From: a virus
Strand: one strand, 5' to 3'
IMG/VR virus record: IMGVR_UViG_3300017917_003898
Location: 1 to 37,504 of that record
Length of the DNA stretch: 37,504 nt
Positions 1 through 4,760 of this stretch are shown in pieces (the stretch's first letter is position 1; each line of letters opens with the position of its first letter). The notes beneath the pieces are model-generated. The model was not told the DNA's origin, made no database searches, and saw only the letters and a program-made list of their open reading frames with translations. A program made the position numbers and the translations under genes.

Positions 1-73
1 CCTGTACAAACCTAAGATCAAGTGACATTGGGTAGTAAGTAAGATGACAGCTCGGAATAGTACGAGCAAAAAT
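1..73 (+). other. Leader of tRNA cluster, no gene seen
   Basis: No coding region or complete tRNA is recognisable. A short hairpin, GCTCG (50-54) with CGAGC (63-67), lies just before the first tRNA. The stretch GGGTAGTAAGTAAGATG near 30-46 resembles GGGTAGGTAGGATG inside the inverted-repeat element at 235-351. This may be the right part of a third related element cut by the window start. Confidence 0.35.
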
Positions 74-144
74 TGTCCTGTAGAATAATGGCAGTTCACC
101 CGACTTTGACTCGGGGCGTGTTGGTTCGAATCCAGCCGGGACAA
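74..144 (+). tRNA. tRNA-Gln (anticodon TTG)
   Basis: This folds as a full cloverleaf. The acceptor is TGTCCTG/CGGGACA with one G-T pair. The D stem is GAAT/GTTC, the anticodon stem CCCGA/TCGGG with loop CTTTGAC, and the T arm GTTGG-TTCGAAT-CCAGC. Anticodon TTG reads CAA/CAG glutamine codons. The discriminator is A144, and CCA is not encoded. It is the first of a cluster of phage tRNAs that probably supplement host decoding or replace tRNAs lost during infection. Confidence 0.9.
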
Positions 145-158
145 CAACAAAAATAAAT

Positions 159-233
159 GGGCTTGCATGTACCAAGGCTAGGCGATTCTCCTTTGCACGG
201 AGAGTGTGGTGAGTTCGATTCTCACCGGGTCCA
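159..233 (+). tRNA. tRNA-Ala-like (anticodon TGC), weak D arm
   Basis: The anticodon arm TCTCC-TTTGCAC-GGAGA and T arm GTGAG-TTCGATT-CTCAC are perfect, and the anticodon TGC reads alanine codons. The acceptor GGGCTTG/CGGGTCC closes with three G-T wobbles. The D region (166-185) does not form a normal four-pair D stem; the best option is TACC/GGCG with a mismatch. The molecule may be a functional atypical tRNA, a decaying gene or a tRNA mimic. Identity is read from the anticodon only. Confidence 0.65.
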
Positions 234-234
234 C

Positions 235-351
235 AAAAATATAATACGGGTAGGTAGGATGTTAGTAGTCGTTCCCTAAATCACGGACTAACAAGGTAAA
301 GCGTTCAGATTAAAAATTAGGTAAACGTTATTAAAGTAGTATTATATTTTT
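235..351 (+). ncRNA. Candidate structured RNA element A bounded by 13-bp inverted repeat
   Basis: AAAAATATAATAC (235-247) is the exact reverse complement of GTATTATATTTTT (339-351). The 91-base interior carries GGGTAGGTAGGATG, a local hairpin GTTAG (261-265)/CTAAC (288-292), and a near direct repeat GGTAAAGCGTT / GGTAAACGTT. It fills the gap between tRNA-Ala-like and tRNA-Asp and has no open frame of note. A closed ~117-nt RNA with a long terminal stem close to a Ro60-like gene recalls bacterial Y RNAs, but that is an inference. It may instead be a processing spacer of the tRNA transcript. Confidence 0.5.
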
Positions 352-355
352 ATTT

Positions 356-429
356 GGCTCGTTAGTAGAGATGGTTACAATGTCGCCCTGTCACGGCGAA
401 GGTCACGGGTTCGAGTCCCGTACGAGCCG
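356..429 (+). tRNA. tRNA-Asp (anticodon GTC)
   Basis: The acceptor GGCTCGT/ACGAGCC is perfect. The anticodon arm is TCGCC-CTGTCAC-GGCGA and the T arm ACGGG-TTCGAGT-CCCGT. The D stem GTAG/CAAT has one mismatch. The discriminator is G429 and CCA is encoded directly after it (430-432). Anticodon GTC reads GAC/GAT aspartate codons. Confidence 0.92.
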
Positions 430-431
430 CC

Positions 432-556
432 AAAGAAAAGCAGTTAAGCTGTAATTGAGAGGTAGAGTGTTTTAAATACCGAAAAAGGGTTAATAGTAGG
501 TAGGCGTCACTCATTGCACTCAATCAGTAACCCTGAAAGACCCAAAGCTTTTCTTT
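432..556 (+). ncRNA. Candidate structured RNA element B bounded by 10-bp inverted repeat
   Basis: AAAGAAAAGC (432-441) pairs perfectly with GCTTTTCTTT (547-556). Inside, ATTGAG (454-459)/CTCAAT (519-524) and GAGTG (465-469)/CACTC (508-512) extend a co-linear bulged stem. AGGGTTA (486-492)/TAACCCT (528-534) would cross these, giving a pseudoknot or an alternative fold. AGTAGGTAGG occurs near 495-504, as in element A. It fills the whole gap between tRNA-Asp and tRNA-Ser. The size and closed-end design resemble Y RNAs, which bind Ro60-like proteins. No known RNA family was recognised. Confidence 0.5.
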
Positions 557-561
557 TATTC

Positions 562-649
562 GGAAGATTGGCAGAGATGGATGATTGCACCGGTCTTGAA
601 AACCGGCATACCAGAAATGGTATCGGGGGTTCGAATCCCTCATCTTCCG
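562..649 (+). tRNA. tRNA-Ser (anticodon TGA)
   Basis: This is a class II tRNA with a long variable arm (ATACC...GGTAT, about 608-623). The acceptor is GGAAGAT/ATCTTCC, the D arm GCAG/TTGC, the anticodon arm CCGGT-CTTGAAA-ACCGG and the T arm GGGGG-TTCGAAT-CCCTC. Anticodon TGA reads serine UCN codons. The discriminator is G649, and CCA is not encoded. Confidence 0.93.
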
Positions 650-656
650 CAACTAT

Positions 657-728
657 GGTTCCATAGTTAAATGGATATAACAAGACTCTTCTAAAGTCTG
701 GTTCGTGGTTCGATTCCACGTGGAACTA
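657..728 (+). tRNA. tRNA-Arg (anticodon TCT)
   Basis: This is a full cloverleaf: acceptor GGTTCCA/TGGAACT, D stem GTTA/TAAC, anticodon arm AGACT-CTTCTAA-AGTCT, T arm CGTGG-TTCGATT-CCACG. Anticodon TCT reads AGA/AGG, fitting an AT-rich phage whose arginine codons are often AGA. CCA is encoded at 729-731. Confidence 0.93.
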
Positions 729-735
729 CCAAAAG

Positions 736-809
736 GGATGCTTACAGCAATTTTTTTAACTATCAAACTTTTAATTTGAAAACAGTAAAAACACAGCATC
801 CTGTAACTT
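736..809 (+). ncRNA. Tandem structured RNA motif, copy 1
   Basis: Outer stem GGATGCT (736-742)/AGCATCC (795-801) is followed by the tail TGTAACTT. The 5' loop has ACAGCAATTTTT (744-755). An inner hairpin TCAAA (763-767)/TTTGA (775-779) follows. The outer stem sequence differs from copies 2-4 while the loop and tail motifs are kept, as expected of a real RNA structure. No known family was recognised. Confidence 0.6.
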
Positions 810-814
810 ATTAA

Positions 815-889
815 GGGCTTCTAACAGCAATTTTTAAAAACTCAAATTCCAAAATTATTTGACCGATAAAATAGAAGCCCGTAAATTTT
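815..889 (+). ncRNA. Tandem structured RNA motif, copy 2
   Basis: Outer stem GGGCTTCTA (815-823)/TAGAAGCCC (872-880) is nine perfect pairs. The loop starts with ACAGCAATTTTT (824-835). The inner hairpin is TCAAAT (842-847)/ATTTGA (857-862). The tail begins GTAAATTTT, a weaker match to the GTAACTT tail of the other copies. Confidence 0.6.
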
Positions 890-894
890 AAAAA

Positions 895-926
895 ATTCTT
901 TCAAAATAGCTTGGCTATGCGAAAGA
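895..926 (+). ncRNA. Hairpin between RNA motif copies 2 and 3
   Basis: TCTTTC (897-902) pairs with GAAAGA (921-926), and within it ATAGC (906-910) pairs with GCTAT (914-918) around a short loop. It is a well-formed two-part hairpin that does not carry the ACAGCAATT motif. It may be a processing site or spacer between RNA units. No T-run follows, so it is unlikely to be an intrinsic terminator. Confidence 0.4.
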
Positions 927-960
927 TTGTTATTATATTAACGACATAAAGAAATTAAAA

Positions 961-1022
961 AGGATTCAAACAGCAATTTTAAAAATTTCATTTGGATTGA
1001 AAATCAACGAATCCTGTAACTT
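961..1022 (+). ncRNA. Tandem structured RNA motif, copy 3
   Basis: Outer stem AGGATTC (961-967)/GAATCCT (1009-1015) is followed by GTAACTT (1016-1022). The loop carries ACAGCAATTTT (970-980). A weak inner hairpin with one bulged G lies at about 991-1007. The stem differs in sequence from copies 1, 2 and 4. Confidence 0.6.
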
Positions 1023-1024
1023 CT

Positions 1025-1134
1025 TGAGGTAATGAGTACAACCAGCAATTATTAAAACATATAAATTAATAATTACTAACTAACACCTCAGTCATCGACT
1101 CCCCTAGCCGATGCACGTACTCAGTAACACCTCA
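1025..1134 (+). ncRNA. Tandem structured RNA motif, copy 4 (expanded)
   Basis: Inner stem TGAGTAC (1033-1039)/GTACTCA (1117-1123) is enclosed by TGAGGT (1025-1030)/ACCTCA (1129-1134). The conserved CAGCAATTATTAAAA (1043-1057) follows the 5' stem and GTAAC (1124-1128) follows the 3' stem, as in the other copies. It is longer than they are, with about 40 extra bases before the closing strand. A second ACCTCA (1085-1090) offers a rival partner for TGAGGT. Confidence 0.5.
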
Positions 1135-1166
1135 AACATCGGCTAGGAACGGGTCATGATAGAGGT
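1085..1166 (+). promoter_or_regulatory. Multi-stem leader upstream of the Ro60-like gene
   Basis: CCTAGCCGATG (1103-1113) and CATCGGCTAGG (1137-1147) form an 11-bp perfect stem ending 54 bases before the start codon. It overlaps the copy-4 stem strand at 1117-1123, so the two folds cross. ACCTCA and CATCG each occur twice, at 1085/1129 and 1092/1137, allowing alternative pairings. GAGGT recurs at 1162-1166. This looks like a conformational switch or protein-binding leader. Autoregulation by the downstream RNA-binding protein is a reasonable but unproven reading. Confidence 0.45.
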
Positions 1167-1201
1167 ATTTAAAAACTAAAAAAAAAAAAGAAATAAAAGA
1201 T

Positions 1202-2578
1202 ATGAGTAATTTAATTAACGCAATGAGACAAAAAGATGCCTTAACTGCTAATGGCGCTTTAACTAATTCTACTTCGTTGAATGCGGTTGTAGACATGTTT
1301 TTCTTAGCAGGTGCTTCTCGTAGAATGTCAGAACAAGATATTATTAATGTGTTTGTAAAAGCATATAATGAAGATCCTAACTTGGCTGTTAAGTGTTTGT
1401 TTTGGGCTCGTGACGTTAGAGGTGGTGCAGGTGAACGTAGGTTCTTCCAAGTCATCATGAAATATATTAGTGAAAACTATCCATCTGTTTTTGAATTTAA
1501 TATCCGTTTGACTCCAGAATATGGTTATTGGAAAGATGTTTTCAATGTTTTAACTCCAAACAGAACTGTTTTGGATTGGATGTCAGAACAATTAAATAAT
1601 CCTAATAGCGGATTGTTAGCTAAGTGGTTTCCACGTAGAGGTGTTTGGTTCTCTTCAATGCATAAGCATTTAGGAATGACTCCAAAAGAATTCCGTAAAA
1701 TGATTGTTGAAAAAACTAAAGTAGTTGAAACTACTATGTGTAATAAAGAATGGGGTGCTATTGAGTATTCTAAAATTCCATCACAAGCTTTCCAAAAATA
1801 TAAAAGAGCGTTTTTAAGAAACGATGAATCTAGATTCAATGATTTTATTAGCGCTGTTGTAAAAGGTGAAAGTAAAGTTAATTCAGGTACTTTATTCCCA
1901 TATCAATTATATAGATCATTCCTACAAGGTTTAGATAAAAATACAACTATGGCTCAATGGATGAATTTACCAGATTATGTTGGTGAAGGATCTTTTTTAC
2001 CTGTTTGTGACGTATCTGGTTCGATGATGGGTTTACCAATGGATATATCTATTTCTTTAGGTGTTTACTTATCAGAAAGAAATAGATCAGTATTTAAAGA
2101 TGCTTTTATTACTTTTTCTAGTGATCCAAAATTACAATATTTAAAAGGTAATATAATTGAAAGATTTAATCAATTACAAAGAGCTGAGTGGGGTATGTCA
2201 ACTAATTTACAAGCTGTATTTGATCTAGTATTAAATAAAGCAATTGAAAATAGATTATCTCAATCAGATTTGCCAGAAACTATTTTGATTATTTCAGATA
2301 TGGAATTTAATTATGCTTGTAGTGGTAGAACTAATTTTGAAGTAATTCAAGATAAATTTGAGGCTGCAGGTTATAAAATGCCAAAATTAGCTTTTTGGAA
2401 TGTAAATGGAAGAGAAGGTAATGTACCAGTATCCGCAGATACTAAAGATGTTGCCTTAATTTCAGGAGCTTCACCAGCAATCGTTAAAAACGTTTTAGCA
2501 GGTAAAGATTTTACTCCAAAAGGTATCATGTTGGAAACTCTATTGAGTGAAAGATATGAAAAAATTGTAGCTCTTTAA
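1202..2578 (+). CDS. Ro60/TROVE-like RNA-binding protein with vWA domain
   Basis: 458 residues. The N-terminal two thirds resembles the helical-repeat ring of the TROVE/Ro60 and related DUF2828 proteins, with the typical stretch around FWARDVRGGAGERRFF (about residues 67-82). The C-terminal third is a von Willebrand A fold with a complete MIDAS: D270-x-S272-x-S274, T334 and D366. Ro60 proteins bind Y RNAs and misfolded non-coding RNAs and, in bacteria, assist RNA processing and decay. Here the gene sits among tRNAs and just after clustered structured RNAs, which suits such a role. The start is ATG after an A-rich tract, with no Shine-Dalgarno. An 8-bp hairpin spans the stop codon. The family call is firm as a superfamily; DUF2828 versus classical Ro60 is not settled. 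Confidence 0.82.
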   Translation: MSNLINAMRQKDALTANGALTNSTSLNAVVDMFFLAGASRRMSEQDIINVFVKAYNEDPNLAVKCLFWARDVRGGAGERRFFQVIMKYISENYPSVFEFNIRLTPEYGYWKDVFNVLTPNRTVLDWMSEQLNNPNSGLLAKWFPRRGVWFSSMHKHLGMTPKEFRKMIVEKTKVVETTMCNKEWGAIEYSKIPSQAFQKYKRAFLRNDESRFNDFISAVVKGESKVNSGTLFPYQLYRSFLQGLDKNTTMAQWMNLPDYVGEGSFLPVCDVSGSMMGLPMDISISLGVYLSERNRSVFKDAFITFSSDPKLQYLKGNIIERFNQLQRAEWGMSTNLQAVFDLVLNKAIENRLSQSDLPETILIISDMEFNYACSGRTNFEVIQDKFEAAGYKMPKLAFWNVNGREGNVPVSADTKDVALISGASPAIVKNVLAGKDFTPKGIMLETLLSERYEKIVAL

Positions 2579-2588
2579 TTAGAGCTAC
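2567..2588 (+). other. Hairpin spanning the stop codon of the Ro60-like gene
   Basis: GTAGCTCT (2567-2574) pairs perfectly with AGAGCTAC (2581-2588) around TTAATT. The stop codon TAA (2576-2578) lies in the loop. No T-run follows and a tRNA begins six bases later, so it may be an RNA processing or stabilising hairpin rather than a terminator. Confidence 0.5.
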
Positions 2589-2593
2589 TTAAC

Positions 2594-2667
2594 GGGCCTT
2601 TAGCTCAGTCGGTTAAAGCAGCGCTCTCATAAAGCGAAGATCACTGGTTCGAGTCCAGTATGGCCCA
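2594..2667 (+). tRNA. tRNA with CAT anticodon (Met or lysidine-Ile)
   Basis: The acceptor GGGCCTT/ATGGCCC has one mismatch. The D region TAGCTCAGTCGGTTAAAGC is canonical-like. The anticodon loop is CTCATAA with a four-pair stem, and the T arm is ACTGG-TTCGAGT-CCAGT. A CAT anticodon may be elongator Met or Ile2, which reads AUA after lysidine modification. The GGGCCTTTAGCTCAGT start recalls Ile2 tRNAs. Its last bases, with flanking C and T, are repeated exactly at 3107-3119 beyond the HNH gene. Confidence 0.85.
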
Positions 2668-2669
2668 CT
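2657..2669 (+). repeat. Direct repeat AGTATGGCCCACT, left copy in tRNA 3' end
   Basis: The 13 bases AGTATGGCCCACT cover the end of the T stem, the acceptor 3' strand and the next two bases. An identical copy lies at 3107-3119 right of the HNH gene, marking the ends of an inserted segment of about 450 bases. Confidence 0.8.
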
Positions 2670-2670
2670 G

Positions 2671-2689
2671 TTAGAGAACATATCTCTAA
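2671..2689 (+). other. Hairpin between tRNA and HNH gene
   Basis: TTAGAGA (2671-2677) and TCTCTAA (2683-2689) form seven perfect pairs around ACATA. It starts three bases after the tRNA and ends just before the ATATTTAT motif. It lies inside the inserted segment, so it probably came with the endonuclease gene. Confidence 0.45.
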
Positions 2690-2690
2690 T

Positions 2691-2698
2691 ATATTTAT
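2691..2698 (+). promoter_or_regulatory. ATATTTAT motif before the HNH gene
   Basis: An exact ATATTTAT lies four bases before the ATG at 2703. It is one of ten such sites at gene starts that follow a non-coding gap. It is interpreted as a phage late promoter element. Confidence 0.45.
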
Positions 2699-2702
2699 TA
2701 AT

Positions 2703-3107
2703 ATGAAATTATGTTTTCAATGTAAACAAATTAAAGATTTAACTTTATTTTATAAAAATAAATCAATGAAGGATGGGCATTCCGGATTATGTAAAGAATG
2801 TCAATTAATTAATGAAAGAGAAAATAATTTAAAAGCTAAAGAGTGGTTAATAAGTTTAAAAATAAAATGTGAAAAATGCAATGAAAAAAGACATTGGGTA
2901 TTAGATTTTCATCATAAAGATCCTTCAAAGAAAACAATAACAATATCAACTTATGCTATTTCAGGTACAGCAAATTTTAAAACTAAAAAAATGAAAATTG
3001 AAGAAGAGCTTAAACATTGTTGTGTTTTATGTTCTAATTGTCATAGAGATTTTCATTATTTAGAAAAAAATCAAAATATTACAATTGATAAATATTTATA
3101 TCATTAA
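2703..3107 (+). CDS. HNH homing-type endonuclease
   Basis: 134 residues. The N-terminal part has a four-cysteine zinc finger (C4-x2-C7, C30-x2-C33). A second cysteine pair, C56-x2-C59, precedes the first HNH histidines in LDFHHKDP (H70, H71). The motif closes with C110-S-N112-C113-H114-R-D-F-H118. This is the layout of small free-standing phage HNH nucleases, which cut DNA and spread their own gene. It lies between a tRNA and that tRNA's probable terminator, with 13 bases of the tRNA 3' end repeated on the far side, so it is almost certainly a mobile insertion. Target site and activity are unknown. Confidence 0.85.
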   Translation: MKLCFQCKQIKDLTLFYKNKSMKDGHSGLCKECQLINERENNLKAKEWLISLKIKCEKCNEKRHWVLDFHHKDPSKKTITISTYAISGTANFKTKKMKIEEELKHCCVLCSNCHRDFHYLEKNQNITIDKYLYH

Positions 3108-3119
3108 GTATGGCCCACT
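3107..3119 (+). repeat. Direct repeat AGTATGGCCCACT, right copy
   Basis: This is an exact copy of 2657-2669, starting in the last base of the HNH stop codon. It is followed at once by the terminator hairpin. Before insertion the tRNA would have run directly into that terminator. Confidence 0.8.
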
Positions 3120-3156
3120 AAGGTCTGTTATTAATTTAACAGGCCTTTTCTTTTTT
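3120..3156 (+). terminator. Rho-independent terminator of the tRNA/HNH unit
   Basis: AAGGTCTGTT (3120-3129) pairs with AACAGGCCTT (3138-3147), ten pairs including one G-T, followed by TTCTTTTTT. It ends the tRNA-bearing transcription unit just before the tail-protein gene at 3171. Confidence 0.85.
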
Positions 3157-3157
3157 A

Positions 3158-3165
3158 ATATTTAT
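3158..3165 (+). promoter_or_regulatory. ATATTTAT motif before 3171 gene
   Basis: ATATTTAT ends five bases before the ATG at 3171 and directly follows a terminator, where a new transcript must begin. This is one of the best-placed examples of the putative late promoter motif. Confidence 0.55.
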
Positions 3166-3170
3166 TATAA

Positions 3171-4265
3171 ATGGCTTCATATACACCTCAACAATTATAC
3201 GGAAATGGTACAATAGGAGAAAACCTATCAGGTTCTAAGTTATTTTTGTTTCTTAATTCATATTATTCTTCTTATTTTACTATGGAAACTAATAGAGATA
3301 ATATTGGATTTTACAACACATCATCATTTACTAACTTTTCAGGTTCATATTCAGCAACCCAATCTATGGGTTTAGTTACCTCATCTTATATTGCTTCGGT
3401 AGTTGTTAATCCAGGTACATCTTCATTTTTATTTACACCTAATTATAGAGTTGTTTCTGGTTCAAATTATAGATTGATGGGTACTGGAGGTTATACTCTT
3501 GATATTTACGATCCAACTACTTTATTTGCCTCAGGTGCAAAAGGTGCTTGGTTTGATGCTTCTGATATAAGTACATTATTCCAAGATGCGGCTGGAACTA
3601 TTCCTGTTACTGCTATAGGACAACCAGTAGGAAAATGGTTAGATAAATCAGGTAATAATAATCATGCTACTCAATCTACAGCTGGTTTAAGACCAACTTG
3701 GCAAATTGATAATGAAGGAAATTATAATGTAACATTTACTAAGACTGGTCAACAGCTAGTTACTCCTTCAATTGATTTTACGGCTACTGCTCAGATGTTA
3801 GTATGTGCTGGTATTAATGTTGTAGATTCAAGTTCTGCTGGTGTTGTAGCAGCTTTGGGTTCTGATATTAACTCAGTTAATGGATCATTCTTAATAGGTG
3901 CTCCCTCTGCAGTAGCGGATCATAGTTTATATCTAAGAGGTACTACTACTATTAGGGCAGCAATTAATAACGTTGTCGATGGTGATGATATTTTAACTGG
4001 TATTTTTGATATATCTCAAGCCACTAAAGAACTTGAATTGATTCCTAGGTTAAACTACGTACAACTTACCGGTTCTCAAATCACTTGGACTGGTACAGAT
4101 GCTGGCACAGGCAATTTTGGTAATCTTCCTCTTTATATAGGATCTAATAGCGGCGTTACAACTCCATACGGTGGTAAGATCTACCAACTTATAGTTAGAG
4201 GAGCTTTACCAACAGGTAACCAAACTTACGCTACAGAAAACTATGTAGATTATTTCTTAGATTAA
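3171..4265 (+). CDS. Concanavalin/LamG-like phage tail or receptor-binding protein
   Basis: 364 residues, no signal peptide. The N-terminal ~110 residues are Ser/Tyr/Thr-rich and resemble small phage structural modules. From about residue 122 comes GAWFDASDISTLFQDAAG and GKWLDKSGNNNHAT, a pattern common at the start of LamG/concanavalin-like beta-sandwich domains in phage tail proteins, which often bind sugars. The rest to the C-terminus fits that fold. It stands as a separate unit between a terminator and the exported-protein block, with an ATATTTAT motif upstream. The likely role is a tail fibre tip or decoration protein that binds the host surface. The exact place in the virion is unknown. 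Confidence 0.6.
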   Translation: MASYTPQQLYGNGTIGENLSGSKLFLFLNSYYSSYFTMETNRDNIGFYNTSSFTNFSGSYSATQSMGLVTSSYIASVVVNPGTSSFLFTPNYRVVSGSNYRLMGTGGYTLDIYDPTTLFASGAKGAWFDASDISTLFQDAAGTIPVTAIGQPVGKWLDKSGNNNHATQSTAGLRPTWQIDNEGNYNVTFTKTGQQLVTPSIDFTATAQMLVCAGINVVDSSSAGVVAALGSDINSVNGSFLIGAPSAVADHSLYLRGTTTIRAAINNVVDGDDILTGIFDISQATKELELIPRLNYVQLTGSQITWTGTDAGTGNFGNLPLYIGSNSGVTTPYGGKIYQLIVRGALPTGNQTYATENYVDYFLD

Positions 4266-4286
4266 TAAAATTCTAATCCCTTTTTC

Positions 4287-4294
4287 ATATTTAT
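4287..4294 (+). promoter_or_regulatory. ATATTTAT motif before 4299 gene
   Basis: ATATTTAT ends four bases before the GTG start at 4299. It heads a tightly packed series of genes that runs to 10583 with overlapping ends, so it would drive the exported-protein block. Confidence 0.5.
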
Positions 4295-4298
4295 CAAT

Positions 4299-4760
4299 GT
4301 GAAATCACTCGGGTTCCTTGTACTCTTATTGTTTCCTTTAACACTGTGTTCTCAAATTAAAGTTGATAAAGCAGGTGATGGATGGGATTCTATAGTTTAT
4401 TCAGCTATTAATCTTATTAAAAAAACATCTCCAATTCACTACGCAGTATTAACAGAAACAACACAAAATGTACAATTTTGGAACGAGGATTATTCATCAA
4501 ATAATGTAATAGAAGGAAAAGGTGTTATTGTAATTTCATCTCAAGATATTAAGTTAAACAGTTTAAATAATATAGCTGCTGCCTTAGTACATGAGAGTTA
4601 TCATTTGAAGTTTTTAAAATATGGTCCTGATTTAAGGGGTTATGAAGAAGAATATCAGTGTTATTTATTTGAACTAAAGTTTTTAAAGTTGTTGCCTAAT
4701 GTAGAACCTTATCTATTAGCAAATGTACATGAACAACTTAAACTTTGGAAAATAAAATGA
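4299..4760 (+). CDS. Exported HExxH-type peptidase-like protein
   Basis: 153 residues from a GTG start; the overlapping ATG two bases earlier meets a stop at once. The first ~18 residues (KSLGFLVLLLFPLTLCSQ) are a signal peptide. A cysteine near the cleavage point gives a weak lipobox. H98-E99-S-Y-H102 is an HExxH zinc-binding motif in a helix (ALVHESYHLKFL), followed by the acidic GYEEEYQ that could supply the third ligand. This suggests a small zinc metallopeptidase acting in the periplasm or at the outer membrane. The family is not recognised. Its end overlaps the next gene by ATGA, so the two are translated together. Confidence 0.6.
   Translation: MKSLGFLVLLLFPLTLCSQIKVDKAGDGWDSIVYSAINLIKKTSPIHYAVLTETTQNVQFWNEDYSSNNVIEGKGVIVISSQDIKLNSLNNIAAALVHESYHLKFLKYGPDLRGYEEEYQCYLFELKFLKLLPNVEPYLLANVHEQLKLWKIK

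Noticed and set aside
507-719. Minus-strand 70-codon frame over tRNA-Ser and tRNA-Arg
   Set aside because: It lies across two well-folded tRNA genes and an inverted-repeat element, and its translation shows no protein-like pattern.
736-1022. CRISPR array
   Set aside because: The repeated units are not identical, spacing is irregular, the stems differ in sequence and no cas gene is near.
1132-1839. Minus-strand frames opposite the leader and start of the Ro60-like gene
   Set aside because: They are antisense shadows of a gene with clear domain motifs. No gene in the window is convincingly on the minus strand.
4745-4756. ATG four codons upstream of the T9SS cargo start
   Set aside because: The ATG at 4757 makes a standard ATGA overlap and places MKK directly at the front of the signal peptide.
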